Positions 1 through 9,004 of a DNA stretch of 64,000 nt are shown one piece after another. A model generated the notes under the pieces. It did no database searches and was not told where the DNA came from. It was given only the letters and a program-made list of their open reading frames with translations. Origin of the DNA: Gammaproteobacteria bacterium (GTDB lineage Bacteria; Pseudomonadota; Gammaproteobacteria; S012-40). A program made the translations under genes and the position numbers. The stretch covers positions 1 through 64,000 of the forward strand of contig JAOUMY010000002.1 in assembly GCA_029881255.1 (NCBI GenBank). The letters run 5' to 3'. Numbering within the stretch: position 1 is the first letter of the stretch; every line of letters starts with the position of its first letter.

Positions 1-157
1 GAAAGTGCTGCGAAAGTTTATCAAGTTGACCGACCAAGCCTTTCAATGTCGGACGGCATTCGAACGCAACGACTTCTCCGGTCTGCTTGTTCATCGCCGA
101 TCCATGAAACTGTGTGTCATCGACATCGAGCCCAACGTGGATTATAGTGTTTTTCAT
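1..157 (-). CDS. IS110-family transposase, N-terminal part (runs off left edge)
   Basis: The reverse strand reads from ATG at 157 to the window edge (52 codons). It begins MKNTIIHVGLDVDDTQFHGS and continues with a CRPTLKGL stretch. The N-terminal GLDVDD motif is the start of the DEDD (RuvC-like) domain that defines IS110-family transposases, which move DNA without classical terminal inverted repeats. A strong ribosome site (GGAGG) lies just before the ATG, which supports this start. The rest of the gene and the other end of the element lie outside the window, so intactness cannot be judged. The region upstream on the same strand is foldable and described separately. Confidence 0.8.
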   Translation of the reverse strand, partial: MKNTIIHVGLDVDDTQFHGSAMNKQTGEVVAFECRPTLKGLVGQLDKLSQHF

Positions 158-261
158 AGACGCCTCCTTTCATTAATCTATTGATTTCAGTGGTGTAGAT
201 TACCACTTTGAGGTATCCATCTGTGATGGTAGCCCTCGTTTCGTTTGAAGGGGGGCGTCTA
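157..261 (-). other. Foldable leader upstream of the IS110 transposase; possible guide-RNA region
   Basis: An 11-bp inverted repeat with one mismatch pairs 157-167 (tagacgcctcc) with 251-261 (gggggcgtcta). Inside it lie two small hairpins: GTGGT/ACCAC (190-194 with 202-206) and CCATC/GATGG (217-221 with 225-229). The outer stem covers the transposase ribosome site and touches the start codon. Known fact: IS110-group elements encode a structured bridge RNA in the non-coding end next to the transposase. Inference: this could be such an RNA or a leader that controls translation. Without the target sequence or the other element end it cannot be confirmed. Confidence 0.35.
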
Positions 262-312
262 TATCTTCTATTCCTTCGTTTTCTCATTAAACAGGCGAAT
301 GTAAGAGTTGAT

Positions 313-528
313 ATGACATCTCAACTATTAGATCTGGAACTGAAGAGCAACGCTACTGAATTAAGCAGCCATCACCTGGTTGAGGCGTTCCTTGCCGCAC
401 ACTATGCCCAAAAGGAACGTATCGAAATCGAATTCAATTATCAAAACATCTATCTCAACTATTTCGATCTTTTTGATCAAATATATGACGAGCCAGATGG
501 ACAACCAGAAATTCTCATACAGTTGTAG
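313..528 (+). CDS. Hypothetical 71-residue protein
   Basis: An open frame from ATG 313 gives a small acidic protein with a final DEPDGQPEILIQL. The frame stays open upstream to a TTG at 208, but that part is hydrophobic and lies in the foldable IS leader, so the ATG is preferred. No family is recognised. There is no clear ribosome site beyond a weak AAGAG. It may be a remnant next to the insertion sequence rather than a working gene. Confidence 0.25.
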   Translation: MTSQLLDLELKSNATELSSHHLVEAFLAAHYAQKERIEIEFNYQNIYLNYFDLFDQIYDEPDGQPEILIQL

Positions 529-574
529 TTTTCGAACCGGGTTTATTGCTTGTCTGGTTTTGTTTTCAGCCGAT

Positions 575-606
575 TTAAAAAAATGGGAGGCGGTTAGGCC
601 TCCCAT
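575..606 (-). terminator. Rho-independent terminator of the CxxCH surface-protein gene
   Basis: A perfect 9-bp stem, ATGGGAGGC (583-591) with GCCTCCCAT (598-606), has a 6-nt loop. Read on the reverse strand it is followed by a run of T (forward A7, about 576-582). It lies just beyond the stop codon at 629 of the reverse-strand gene. Confidence 0.85.
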
Positions 607-628
607 ATCAAAGCGCTAGCCAATTGTA

Positions 629-3600
629 CTACTGTTCGCAGTTGGGATTGCCTACTGCTGTCTCAAACAAGTCGACTCTAGGCAGATCTGACCAAAAGTT
701 TTTATAGGTAATCACAGCATTGGGCATAATTTTCGGGTGTCCGCAAACCGTATACTCTGAACCAGTGAGTTGATTGTAAGTTTCTGGAAAGCCACGTGCT
801 ATGTGGCAGGTGCGGCAAGTCGTTCCATATACTTCATCGTATATCTGAGTTTCGAACGCGACATTGCCGCCGGCAAGCCAGTTTGCTGGAACTGCAGGTT
901 GTACCGGGACAGTGCTTGCACCCGGGAACCACTTGTTGATTAAGTCCTCAATCTTGTTTCCAGGGTTAATATCGGCAACTTCCGAGTTCAGTGTATGGAA
1001 CGCTGAAAACTCAGCCGGGCTCAAGGTTGTCACACCACTGGCGTCCGGAGCGATTCCGTAGTCCCAACTACGATTGTTTGAATAGCGGAACGATGGTAAA
1101 TCAAATTCACGGAATTTTGCACCGACTACCTGATTGCTTCCATCGAGCACCGAACTGTCGCTACCATGGCATATCATGCACAAGTGCGGGAGTGGTTTAG
1201 GACCAAGACCATCAAGGTCGGCAAAACTAATCCGCGTGGATGCACTCACCCCGCCTCCATAGGCATAAAAACTTACAGCATTATTTCCAAGTAAGGAATG
1301 ATATTCCATTGTCACTGTTGCGCCTTGAGTCGCCGGATTTTGGGAAACAGCATCGTTAGCATTCGCTGGATTTTGATCAGGCAAACCATAGTTGGTGACG
1401 TAACACGCATAGTCGGTTGCGTTACCTAAACAATGCATATCACGTCCGAAGCCGAGATCGTTGTGATTCATATAACTTGCCCGTGTTCCGCCTGACCCAT
1501 CGGCACCGAAACCGTTCTCTGTCCACCAGTCGCCAAGCGTCAACTTGTTATTGCCTGGATCAATTGCCGCATAGTAGTCAGCAGCTGTCTGAACCGGATT
1601 TTCTGGTAGGTATTGGCCATATGGACCGGTTAAAAAAGCAGGACGACCGGTGCTGTCGATGTCGCCATAGTAGGGCAAGTCAACGGGGTCGGCTTCCAAA
1701 ACGATTGGGTCGCCGCACTCGGTGTACGGATAGTCAGGCCATAAATCCACGCCAGTCATTTTAGGGCGCAAGTCAGTTTGAATTATGTCATCAAGGAGAA
1801 CAACCAGGTTTCCACTTGGTAAGGTCCCACGCAACTCCAGACGTAATGTATTTCCCGCAGGCGGATTAGAATACGGAATGCGATAAAAGGCATGATATTG
1901 GTCACCGTCAAGTGCCGTTTCCTTCACTTGCGACGAGGTAGAACCACCTTCGGTGACATAGGCGCGCAATACGAGGTTCGACCAGGAACTCAGTGATGAC
2001 CCCAGCTCGAGTCGGACACATGTAGCAACATTCGGGTCGTTACCCGCGACGTCCATATTGATTGTGGAGAAGTGCTTAGTGGTACCTTCGTATACGTATT
2101 GGGTTCCAGTATATTGTAATTTTGCTTCGCCTTCCTCCAGCCACAAGCCAGTCTTCTCTTCATAACTCCACATTGGGATAGTCGGCTTTGCTTCGGCAAG
2201 TTGATCGTTTGAAACGGGCACATCGAGTAATGCTTCCATGCCGTGTTTCAGATTTATTGGATTACCAAAGACATCTCTAAAAGTGGCATATAGCGCGCCG
2301 AAACTGACAAGTTCCATATCATCGCCGTTGGCATCAATGGCTCGGTAGTCCCCTGGTAAGGTACGTCGTGCAGGGTTCAAGGTCGCCATCGAGAGTGATA
2401 TAGGACCTTTTGCGGGTGACTGGTCTGCGTAAACCAGGGATTTTGCAGGTAGTCGAAGACGAGCGGCACGACGCTCGCATTTCCTATCTGGCGTCGCTGT
2501 CTTGCCGTCTGGGTTTTTAATTTGCACGTCACCAATACCACAAGGGCCACTACTGCTGACATCTACAACATCAATTGGCAATTCCGGGTCGTGTTGAGTA
2601 ACTTGCGCTCGAATCAATTCATAGGTATTGCCACGGCTGGATTTGTCCAGCACTCGGGAATAGGTCGCATAGTTAAAGTGATTGATGTTTAGCGAATAAC
2701 GTTGGTCACGCGGCGATTCAGGTACCTTAAGATCAAACCAACCTTGGCCATCTGTCATCGTTTTTACGCCGGCAACATCTACAATTGCGTCGGCAACCGG
2801 TTGACGGGTGACTTCGTCGATCGCAATGCCGGAAAAAAGTACGATCGGTGGTCCTACAGTCAGGTTCAAGCGATCCAGTGCATAGCCACCTTTGCCGTCA
2901 CTAGCCATCACATAGATCTGGCGCATGCCTCCATCTGACGGAAGCGTCCAATCTTGCGATTTCGAATTCAGATTTGGGACCTTGCCAGATCCATCAATTA
3001 CTTTCCAGGTGTACGTGAGTGTATCGCCATCCTTATCACTGGCGCTAAAAGATGAATTGACCAGCGTGCCAGGATCAGCACGTACTATACCCTTACCTCC
3101 CAAGTCGAAGGCTGCGAAAGCGACAGCACCAGGAACATGATTGTTGAGAGGCAAGTCTGCGTGTGAAACACCAACTGAATATGTCAACCGTGTTGAATAG
3201 CGTGTTTTTTCACAGCTCGAACGAAGTCGATATTTGTCGCCAGAGGGTAGTCCGATTGCGAATTCACCGGCGACATTCGCTTTCACGCTTGCACCGCTGA
3301 CGATCTTATTCGCGGAATCTATGAGTTCAATCGAAGTGGACAAATTGACTCCGAAGAAGGGTTCATGTAACCAGCACGGACGACCTTCCTGCAGTAAGCT
3401 GAGACCGTATACATAGTTGCTGGTACTCGGAGCGACTAACACGCGTTGCATGTAAACCGTATTCGCCCCTACGCTAATAGAAGATTTACATCCCTGAGTG
3501 AGATTCTTGACTTCCCAACACAGTTGATAGTCACCTTGCTTCGGCGCGGTGAGATCGAATCGTCCATCTAGCTGAGTCAGACCGCTATCGACGGTGACAT

Positions 3601-3874
3601 TACTACTGTTAACTAAATACACCTTGGCCTCGGGCAATCGAATTTCTGTCAGGGTAGATTGCTTGTCACTCCTGTTGTACAGAATAAGCGTGCCATTTAC
3701 GGGTACGGGAACTGCGATCGGTTTGATTATGAAACTACTCAAGGGGTTGCTTACGACAAGTTTACTTATGCTTGGCGAAATCAGTACTTCCGCTTTTGCA
3801 ATCGAGACAATGGCAAAAACAACAAGTAGCAGAAAATAAATGGGATGATGAAATATAAATCGTCTTGCAGCCAT
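629..3874 (-). CDS. Large exported protein with Ig/PKD-like domains and two c-type heme motifs
   Basis: The 1081-residue product starts with a signal peptide (MAARRFIFHHPIYFLLLVVF, cleavage probably after AKA near residue 29). A ribosome site AAGGAG precedes the ATG. Around residues 250-340 there is a PKD/cadherin-like module (SASDKDGDTLTYTWKV, ASDGKGGYALDRLNLTV), followed by a carboxypeptidase-regulatory-like module (FSGIAIDEVTRQPVADAIVDV). The C-terminal third holds two CxxCH motifs: CMICH at 899-903 and CRTCH at 1020-1024. These are covalent heme c attachment sites, so this part should be periplasmic or outside and may carry electrons. No partner enzyme is adjacent; it appears to be a single-gene unit with its own terminator. 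The function is unknown. Confidence 0.85.
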   Translation of the reverse strand: MAARRFIFHHPIYFLLLVVFAIVSIAKAEVLISPSISKLVVSNPLSSFIIKPIAVPVPVNGTLILYNRSDKQSTLTEIRLPEAKVYLVNSSNVTVDSGLTQLDGRFDLTAPKQGDYQLCWEVKNLTQGCKSSISVGANTVYMQRVLVAPSTSNYVYGLSLLQEGRPCWLHEPFFGVNLSTSIELIDSANKIVSGASVKANVAGEFAIGLPSGDKYRLRSSCEKTRYSTRLTYSVGVSHADLPLNNHVPGAVAFAAFDLGGKGIVRADPGTLVNSSFSASDKDGDTLTYTWKVIDGSGKVPNLNSKSQDWTLPSDGGMRQIYVMASDGKGGYALDRLNLTVGPPIVLFSGIAIDEVTRQPVADAIVDVAGVKTMTDGQGWFDLKVPESPRDQRYSLNINHFNYATYSRVLDKSSRGNTYELIRAQVTQHDPELPIDVVDVSSSGPCGIGDVQIKNPDGKTATPDRKCERRAARLRLPAKSLVYADQSPAKGPISLSMATLNPARRTLPGDYRAIDANGDDMELVSFGALYATFRDVFGNPINLKHGMEALLDVPVSNDQLAEAKPTIPMWSYEEKTGLWLEEGEAKLQYTGTQYVYEGTTKHFSTINMDVAGNDPNVATCVRLELGSSLSSWSNLVLRAYVTEGGSTSSQVKETALDGDQYHAFYRIPYSNPPAGNTLRLELRGTLPSGNLVVLLDDIIQTDLRPKMTGVDLWPDYPYTECGDPIVLEADPVDLPYYGDIDSTGRPAFLTGPYGQYLPENPVQTAADYYAAIDPGNNKLTLGDWWTENGFGADGSGGTRASYMNHNDLGFGRDMHCLGNATDYACYVTNYGLPDQNPANANDAVSQNPATQGATVTMEYHSLLGNNAVSFYAYGGGVSASTRISFADLDGLGPKPLPHLCMICHGSDSSVLDGSNQVVGAKFREFDLPSFRYSNNRSWDYGIAPDASGVTTLSPAEFSAFHTLNSEVADINPGNKIEDLINKWFPGASTVPVQPAVPANWLAGGNVAFETQIYDEVYGTTCRTCHIARGFPETYNQLTGSEYTVCGHPKIMPNAVITYKNFWSDLPRVDLFETAVGNPNCEQ

Positions 3875-4595
3875 ACGGATTTCTCCTTTATTGAAAAACT
3901 CTGAGTGAGTGTAATGGGCTCACAACCAGAATAGGTTGTCAGTGAACATCTGTATTACAAACGAGTAGCTATTTATCAACATCAAGAAATGCTGATGTTT
4001 GATAAACTAATGTCGATACTATTTGCGGAAAAAAAGAGGGGTTTGAATTTTTATTTTCAAACAAGATTATAGTTGCTATCAGATAATTATCTGGTTTATG
4101 AAAAATCATTTTGTAACTCCTTTTACAAAATAGATATTGGCTATTATTTTTTTAAAGTGCGTATATTGGTAGATAAATAATATTTTTATCTTGTTGACTA
4201 AATTCTCATATAGAACTTGTTTGGTAAATAACCCATTGTAGCTATTTTTGATTTATATTTAGTTGTTTTTATGAAAGAATAGAAAGAAAAAATTCTTGTA
4301 CAATAGCAATTAAAATAGAAAAGTTTTGTGACATTTATAACAAATAATATTATATGAATTTTATGCTAATTCCCAACGTGGAAAATTGGATTCAACGAAA
4401 AATGCAGGGGTTTTTCCTACGGATGCCTGGGTTTTAGGTCATGAATCCTGGTTTTCGCGATGCATTTGTGAGTCGCGAAAGCCAGCGATTTTGAAAGATA
4501 GATTCGCCACGTTACGTAAAACACGTTTATACTTCTCATCCCTGTATGTCTAAGCGGATTGTCTGTGGTCACTCACAAGGAGAGTTATATGCGAA
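3875..4595. other. Gene-free, AT-rich stretch with one hairpin
   Basis: About 720 bp lack a credible gene. Positions 4000-4380 are strongly AT-rich with many short A/T runs and a 14-bp palindrome cagataattatctg (about 4080-4093). The part nearest 3874 should hold the promoter of the reverse-strand CxxCH gene. A longer hairpin at 4448-4485 is listed separately. Confidence 0.5.
4448..4485. repeat. 13-bp inverted repeat (hairpin)
   Basis: ctggttttcgcga (4448-4460) pairs with tcgcgaaagccag (4473-4485) across a 12-nt loop, with only one G-T wobble. There is no T-run, so it is not a classic terminator. It lies about 110 bp before the frame-disrupted gene at 4596 and could be an operator, an RNA structure or a mobile-element remnant. 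Confidence 0.5.
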
Positions 4596-5168
4596 ATGAG
4601 TTATCTTGCTGAGCCCGAGTCGAACGACCGTTCCATGACGCCGCTGCAGGCCAGCTCCTGCACCTACCGTATTGCCTTAGAACCCAGAGCTGTTCAGAAG
4701 CTCCTCACCTTGCAAACGGTTGAACACAACGCCACCGCCTACCCTTCAACCGGAGACTGACTTGGGGATACAGACAGCGTTTGTCGACGGTCGCTGGTTC
4801 GTCACCTCCGTAGATGTTTCATTGGAAGGACGTGTCACTCCCGGTGACGTTATTCGTGCAGTAGGGAATAGCGAAAAGACGCTGGATTTAGGGGCACATA
4901 ATGCTGTTGATATACCTGATCAGTTGCCATCATTCGCCCAGAACAATCGTTTCTTTGCCGATCAGAAAACGCTACATCAGTTGATCAGTAAAGGCGAAGT
5001 TTATCTGCACCTAGATGCAGGGGACTCAGTCCCATTAAAACCCCGTGCGTGCGGATTGACCGATGTGCCGCGCGCTTTTGGTTGACAAGCGTTTTGGGGA
5101 TTGTCGCCTTCATGATAGGTATCTGCGTATGGGCCTACAGTACGCGACGGGGTTTGGTTTTTTGCTGA
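4596..5168 (+). pseudogene. Probable frame-disrupted gene with a C-terminal membrane segment
   Basis: Three stretches look coding but sit in two frames. The first opens at ATG 4596 (MSYLAEPESNDRSMTPLQAS) and stops at 4760. The second, in the next frame, runs from about 4720 to 5085 and has no ATG (contains FVDGRWFVTSVDVSLEGRV). The third returns to the first frame and encodes a transmembrane helix (FWLTSVLGIVAFMIGICVWA) plus an Arg-rich tail, ending at TGA 5166-5168. Read together they would make a soluble domain anchored by one C-terminal helix. Two indels, or sequence errors, would be needed to join them. No family is recognised. Confidence 0.4.
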
Positions 5169-5328
5169 TTACGTGATGCACAGAGTATCCAAGTAAATAA
5201 AATGCGATTGTTGAGGTCAGGGAAAAGCGGTTTTCAACGTTGTGAGGTGACAGCGGACTGGTGATCATGCCACGAATTCACTCAGAAGACGCTATGTTTA
5301 GAAAGCAGCGCATAAGGCTGGGATATAG

Positions 5329-5399
5329 CCAACGCGGCTTCGGGTGATGATGGAAAACATGAAAAATAGCATATTTTCTGTTTCCCTAGGCCGCGTTGG
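5329..5399. repeat. 10-bp perfect inverted repeat with 51-bp spacer
   Basis: ccaacgcggc (5329-5338) and gccgcgttgg (5390-5399) are exact reverse complements in the gap (5169-5417) downstream of the FG-GAP gene. The spacer is AT-rich in its second half. It could form a long stem-loop or mark the ends of a small element; it lacks the T-run of an intrinsic terminator. Nothing else is seen in this gap. Confidence 0.45.
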
Positions 5400-5417
5400 A
5401 TATTTGCCTACCGGTTT

Positions 5418-8400
5418 TTAGTGCTGACCACGGAGCCGAGTCTGTTGGCTAGCTACTCTCAGTAAAGGTACAAACAGGAGTAGGAATAAACAGAGATAGG
5501 CGTCTATCGCACCAAAACGCGTTTTAGTGTTGTTACCCGCTTCGAGCGTTTGAGAGTTGTCTTCTCCTATGGTTGTTACCGTAAAGGTATCGCTTAGCGA
5601 GCCAATATGAACAATAACATCTGTACTGGCGCTGTAGGTATCTTGGCTACGGGCGTATACGACCAGCACATCGCCGTTGCTCAAGGTCGATTCTGCATTT
5701 CTTCTAGCGCCACCATTAATACTGAAGTAGCCGTTCTCAATGGTGATTCTTGCGCTACCCTGGAGACCTGACAAGCTTATGCTGTCCGATGCGATTGTTG
5801 TGCTAAGCGGGACATTCGACTGGTCTGTAAACGAGAAGCTCGCTGGCGTATCACTGAGCGTCGAGACGGTGTAGTTCATCACCGTGCTACCGATTTTGAG
5901 CGTGGCGTTAGTGTTTGTTAGATACGTTGCAGCACTGGTCACCCGAAGTTGTATCGTATCGTTGTTGGAAATCATGCCATCGGTGCTGGTAAACGCGCCG
6001 CCATTCAAGCTGTATTCCCCGTTTGTGATTTTTAGTGTCGTACTGACAGCCAGACCAGTAACGGTAGCCACTTCCGTCGTATACACAGTAGAAAGATCCG
6101 CTTCCGTTACCGGGGCAAAACTTATCCTGTCAGGATCGTTGTCGATTTTCGTTTGCACATCGAATGTTCCACTGACGCCACCAATGGTCAACGTGGCAAC
6201 GCTGTTCGAAAGATAGGTGCTAGCCGACGTCAATCGCACGCGAACAGTATCATTGTCTGAGATAGTACCTGTCGCACTGGTAAAGGTGCCACCATTGATA
6301 CTGTATTCACCATTGTTAATTGAAATCTTGGCTGGCGCGCCGAGCCCACTAACGGTAATGGGGTTTGAACTCAGTACGGTTGATAAGGCAGCGTTACTAA
6401 CCGAGGTAAAATTGAAAGAATCTGGTACCCAATCGGTATTGTTGTAGAGTAACACGGCATTATTCGACTCGAAGTAAATCAGGTCGGGCCCAAAGGCATT
6501 GTCCAAATCGAGCAAGGTAATGCTGTTGTTGGATGGAAACACTGAGGGGTATTGCGTGAATTGCGTAGCTTTGACCAGTCCACTTACACCATCATGATGA
6601 AAGATGGCTATTTCGTTATACTGCCCCACAATCACATCATCGCCATGGATGCCATCGATATCGCCCACGTGTAGACTGATGGGATAGCTGGAAAGTAGCT
6701 CGTTGGCGCAACTGAACCCGCCGTTGCCGTCGTTTAAACAATAGCTGATCGAATCGGAAGAGGCATTACTGAGAGTAGAGTGTATGGCGACCAGATCAGG
6801 GCCATTGGCATTGTCGAGGTCAATACTACTTATACCCTCTGGGACATCCAGGGCATAGATTATTTCTCCTGCGGAAAAGCTACCGTCGCCATTATTTAAA
6901 AGCAAGACGACATAGATATCCATGTTAATCAGAATATCCACCAGGCCATCCTGATTGAAATCTTCAAGTACGCTTCGCTTGACAGGGCGACTTAAGGACA
7001 AGGAAACCGCTGAAGAAAAAGTTCCATCACCATTATTGTAAAGTATTGCAAGATTGTCGCTTGTGGCGTCGATAGAAACGACGATATCGTTGCCATTCGT
7101 GCCATCGATGTCAGCCACCGCAACGTGAACTGGGCTGCCGCCGGGCACCGTATAATCAACTTTCGTTGCGAAGGTGCCATCGCCATTATTAATGAATACC
7201 GATACATTTGAATTGGCAATGCTTGGCGTAATCAAATCGACGAAGTTATCTGCATCCAGATCGGCATAGGCGATCGACCCTCCTTCAGTCGCCACCGGAT
7301 ACCCTACTTTTGGTGCGAGGGTACCGTCGCCATTATTTAAAGACACATACAACTGTCCCATCGTTGGACTGGTTACAATCAGATCTTTCCCGTTGGCATT
7401 GTCGACGTCTACCGATACGCCACTATATGCACTACCATATGATTCGAGAAACGACGCCGAGTAAAAACGTCCATTCCCCTGGTTTAGCAAAACGGCGACA
7501 TCTTTAGAGGTTCTGTTCGCAACAGCTATATCCAGACCCGCGCTGCCATCGAGATCATCAATTCTCAGTCCGCTTACGCGATCCCCCACTGGCATTGAGT
7601 AGCTTGTGGCAAATGTGCCATCGCCATTGTTTAAGGCGATGTAAATCAAGTGGCTAAATGCGGCGGTAACAGGCAATCCGATCAGATCAGGACCATTCAC
7701 GCCGTCTATGTCACCTAATGCGATGCGGAGTACTTTCGTCCATGCGTAGTTATTTATGGCTCCGAATGTACCGTCACCATTGTTAAAAAAAATACTGGCT
7801 GTGGTACCGCTTTCGCTGCCTACTACTACGTCAAGACCGGTAGCGCCATTGAGGTCTGCCAATGCAATTGACGAAGGGCCTACATTGGTATTCTTGTTTA
7901 CCGCAGTGGCAAATGTGCCGTCCCCATTGCTCAGAAATATCGAGAAATTATTGGTGGAAAAATTGGCTGTAACCAGATCAGGACCGTTAACGCCGTCAAG
8001 ATCACCTACGGCAAGGGCGCGGGGACTGGTGCCTGTCGCATAGTTTACTGCGGCTGCGAAAGTACCATCACCATTATTTAGAAGTATCGAGATATTGTTG
8101 CTATCCCGATTGACCACGGCTATATCATCACCATTCACGCCATCAAAGTCGCCAACCTGAACAGAAACTGGCGCCGTTGCGACATTGTAGTTAACCGCTG
8201 CAGCAAATGTTGCATCTCCATTGTTCATCATTACTGACACATTGTTTGATGCGGAGTTTGCGACAACGATATCGAGATCGCCATTGTTGTCAAAATTACC
8301 CTCTGCTACTGCCAGGGGGGTTGTACCCACGCTGTAGTCAATAGGTGCTGAGTATGATCCGTTTCCAGTATTTAACAATACCGTTATTGAGTCTGTGCCG

Positions 8401-8654
8401 GAGTTTGGCACCACGAGATCCTTGTCACCGTCGCTATCCAGATCGGTAGTCAAGACGTCCTCTGGAACAGAGTTCGTTCCGGTACTGTATAACTCCAGGT
8501 GCGTCAGGTTAGCCAGTGCCATTTCACCGCTGCACAAAAGTGCAAACAAGCTGACAGTGGCTATCCATTGCGTCACGAACTTTCTTGTATTGCCGTGCGC
8601 GTGGAAAGCGTTATACCTTCCTGACTTTTGACATATGGCGAGTAAAGTTGGCAC
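5418..8654 (-). CDS. Secreted FG-GAP/VCBS repeat protein with C-terminal membrane tail
   Basis: The 1078-residue product starts at GTG 8654, preceded by AAGGAG. An N-terminal signal region (around residues 29-49, VTQWIATVSLFALLCSGEMA) is followed by more than a dozen FG-GAP-type repeats up to about residue 740. Each carries a NNGDGTF loop and a VGDxDGVNGPDLV-like strand, typical of calcium-binding beta-propellers. Three homologous modules of about 90 residues follow (SINNGEYSINGG, KITNGEYSLNGG, TIENGYFSINGG). The end is a hydrophobic helix (AYLCLFLLLFVPLLRVA) with an Arg-containing tail, the layout of a C-terminal sorting signal, though I do not recognise the exact class. Likely role: surface or released adhesion/matrix protein. 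The tandem repeats make the DNA prone to recombination or misassembly. Confidence 0.85.
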   Translation of the reverse strand: MPTLLAICQKSGRYNAFHAHGNTRKFVTQWIATVSLFALLCSGEMALANLTHLELYSTGTNSVPEDVLTTDLDSDGDKDLVVPNSGTDSITVLLNTGNGSYSAPIDYSVGTTPLAVAEGNFDNNGDLDIVVANSASNNVSVMMNNGDATFAAAVNYNVATAPVSVQVGDFDGVNGDDIAVVNRDSNNISILLNNGDGTFAAAVNYATGTSPRALAVGDLDGVNGPDLVTANFSTNNFSIFLSNGDGTFATAVNKNTNVGPSSIALADLNGATGLDVVVGSESGTTASIFFNNGDGTFGAINNYAWTKVLRIALGDIDGVNGPDLIGLPVTAAFSHLIYIALNNGDGTFATSYSMPVGDRVSGLRIDDLDGSAGLDIAVANRTSKDVAVLLNQGNGRFYSASFLESYGSAYSGVSVDVDNANGKDLIVTSPTMGQLYVSLNNGDGTLAPKVGYPVATEGGSIAYADLDADNFVDLITPSIANSNVSVFINNGDGTFATKVDYTVPGGSPVHVAVADIDGTNGNDIVVSIDATSDNLAILYNNGDGTFSSAVSLSLSRPVKRSVLEDFNQDGLVDILINMDIYVVLLLNNGDGSFSAGEIIYALDVPEGISSIDLDNANGPDLVAIHSTLSNASSDSISYCLNDGNGGFSCANELLSSYPISLHVGDIDGIHGDDVIVGQYNEIAIFHHDGVSGLVKATQFTQYPSVFPSNNSITLLDLDNAFGPDLIYFESNNAVLLYNNTDWVPDSFNFTSVSNAALSTVLSSNPITVSGLGAPAKISINNGEYSINGGTFTSATGTISDNDTVRVRLTSASTYLSNSVATLTIGGVSGTFDVQTKIDNDPDRISFAPVTEADLSTVYTTEVATVTGLAVSTTLKITNGEYSLNGGAFTSTDGMISNNDTIQLRVTSAATYLTNTNATLKIGSTVMNYTVSTLSDTPASFSFTDQSNVPLSTTIASDSISLSGLQGSARITIENGYFSINGGARRNAESTLSNGDVLVVYARSQDTYSASTDVIVHIGSLSDTFTVTTIGEDNSQTLEAGNNTKTRFGAIDAYLCLFLLLFVPLLRVASQQTRLRGQH

Positions 8655-9004
8655 GATGGTTTTCTCCTTGTGAATGTCTATATAAATGAGCAGTGTTGTT
8701 ATCGAAATAGCGGGAAATCACGTTCTGTATCGGCGTAGATTAGCGTCATGCGCACCCCAATCTAGGGGGGGGGAGATTTGGAATAGAGGGCGCAGAATGG
8801 CGTTATCTACTGAAAAAATGTTTTAAGCGCATTGACGTAGCCGGCGGCCGATATGACATGGAGCATGGCTGCTCCATTTCGAAAAATTGACGTGAGTAGG
8901 TTTCAGAATCGGTTCGAGATCCGGGTGAGCATATTCGAGCGCCGCACGTCCGTGCTTACGGTTGATACAGTGTCCCTTTTTTAATTTCAAAGTCTGAACA
9001 TCCA
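8655..9004. other. Intergenic stretch with one doubtful small reverse ORF
   Basis: The left half should carry the promoter of the FG-GAP gene and includes a run of nine G (about 8765-8773). A reverse frame 8823-9008 (61 codons, GTG start overlapping the GST stop codon) encodes a basic peptide with KLKKGHCINRKHGRAALEYA. It matches no family I know and has no obvious ribosome site, so I do not call it a gene with confidence. Confidence 0.3.

Noticed and set aside
4020-4380. AT-rich stretch as a possible replication origin
   Set aside because: No DnaA-box cluster, iterons or replication gene nearby; AT-rich gaps are common in this window.
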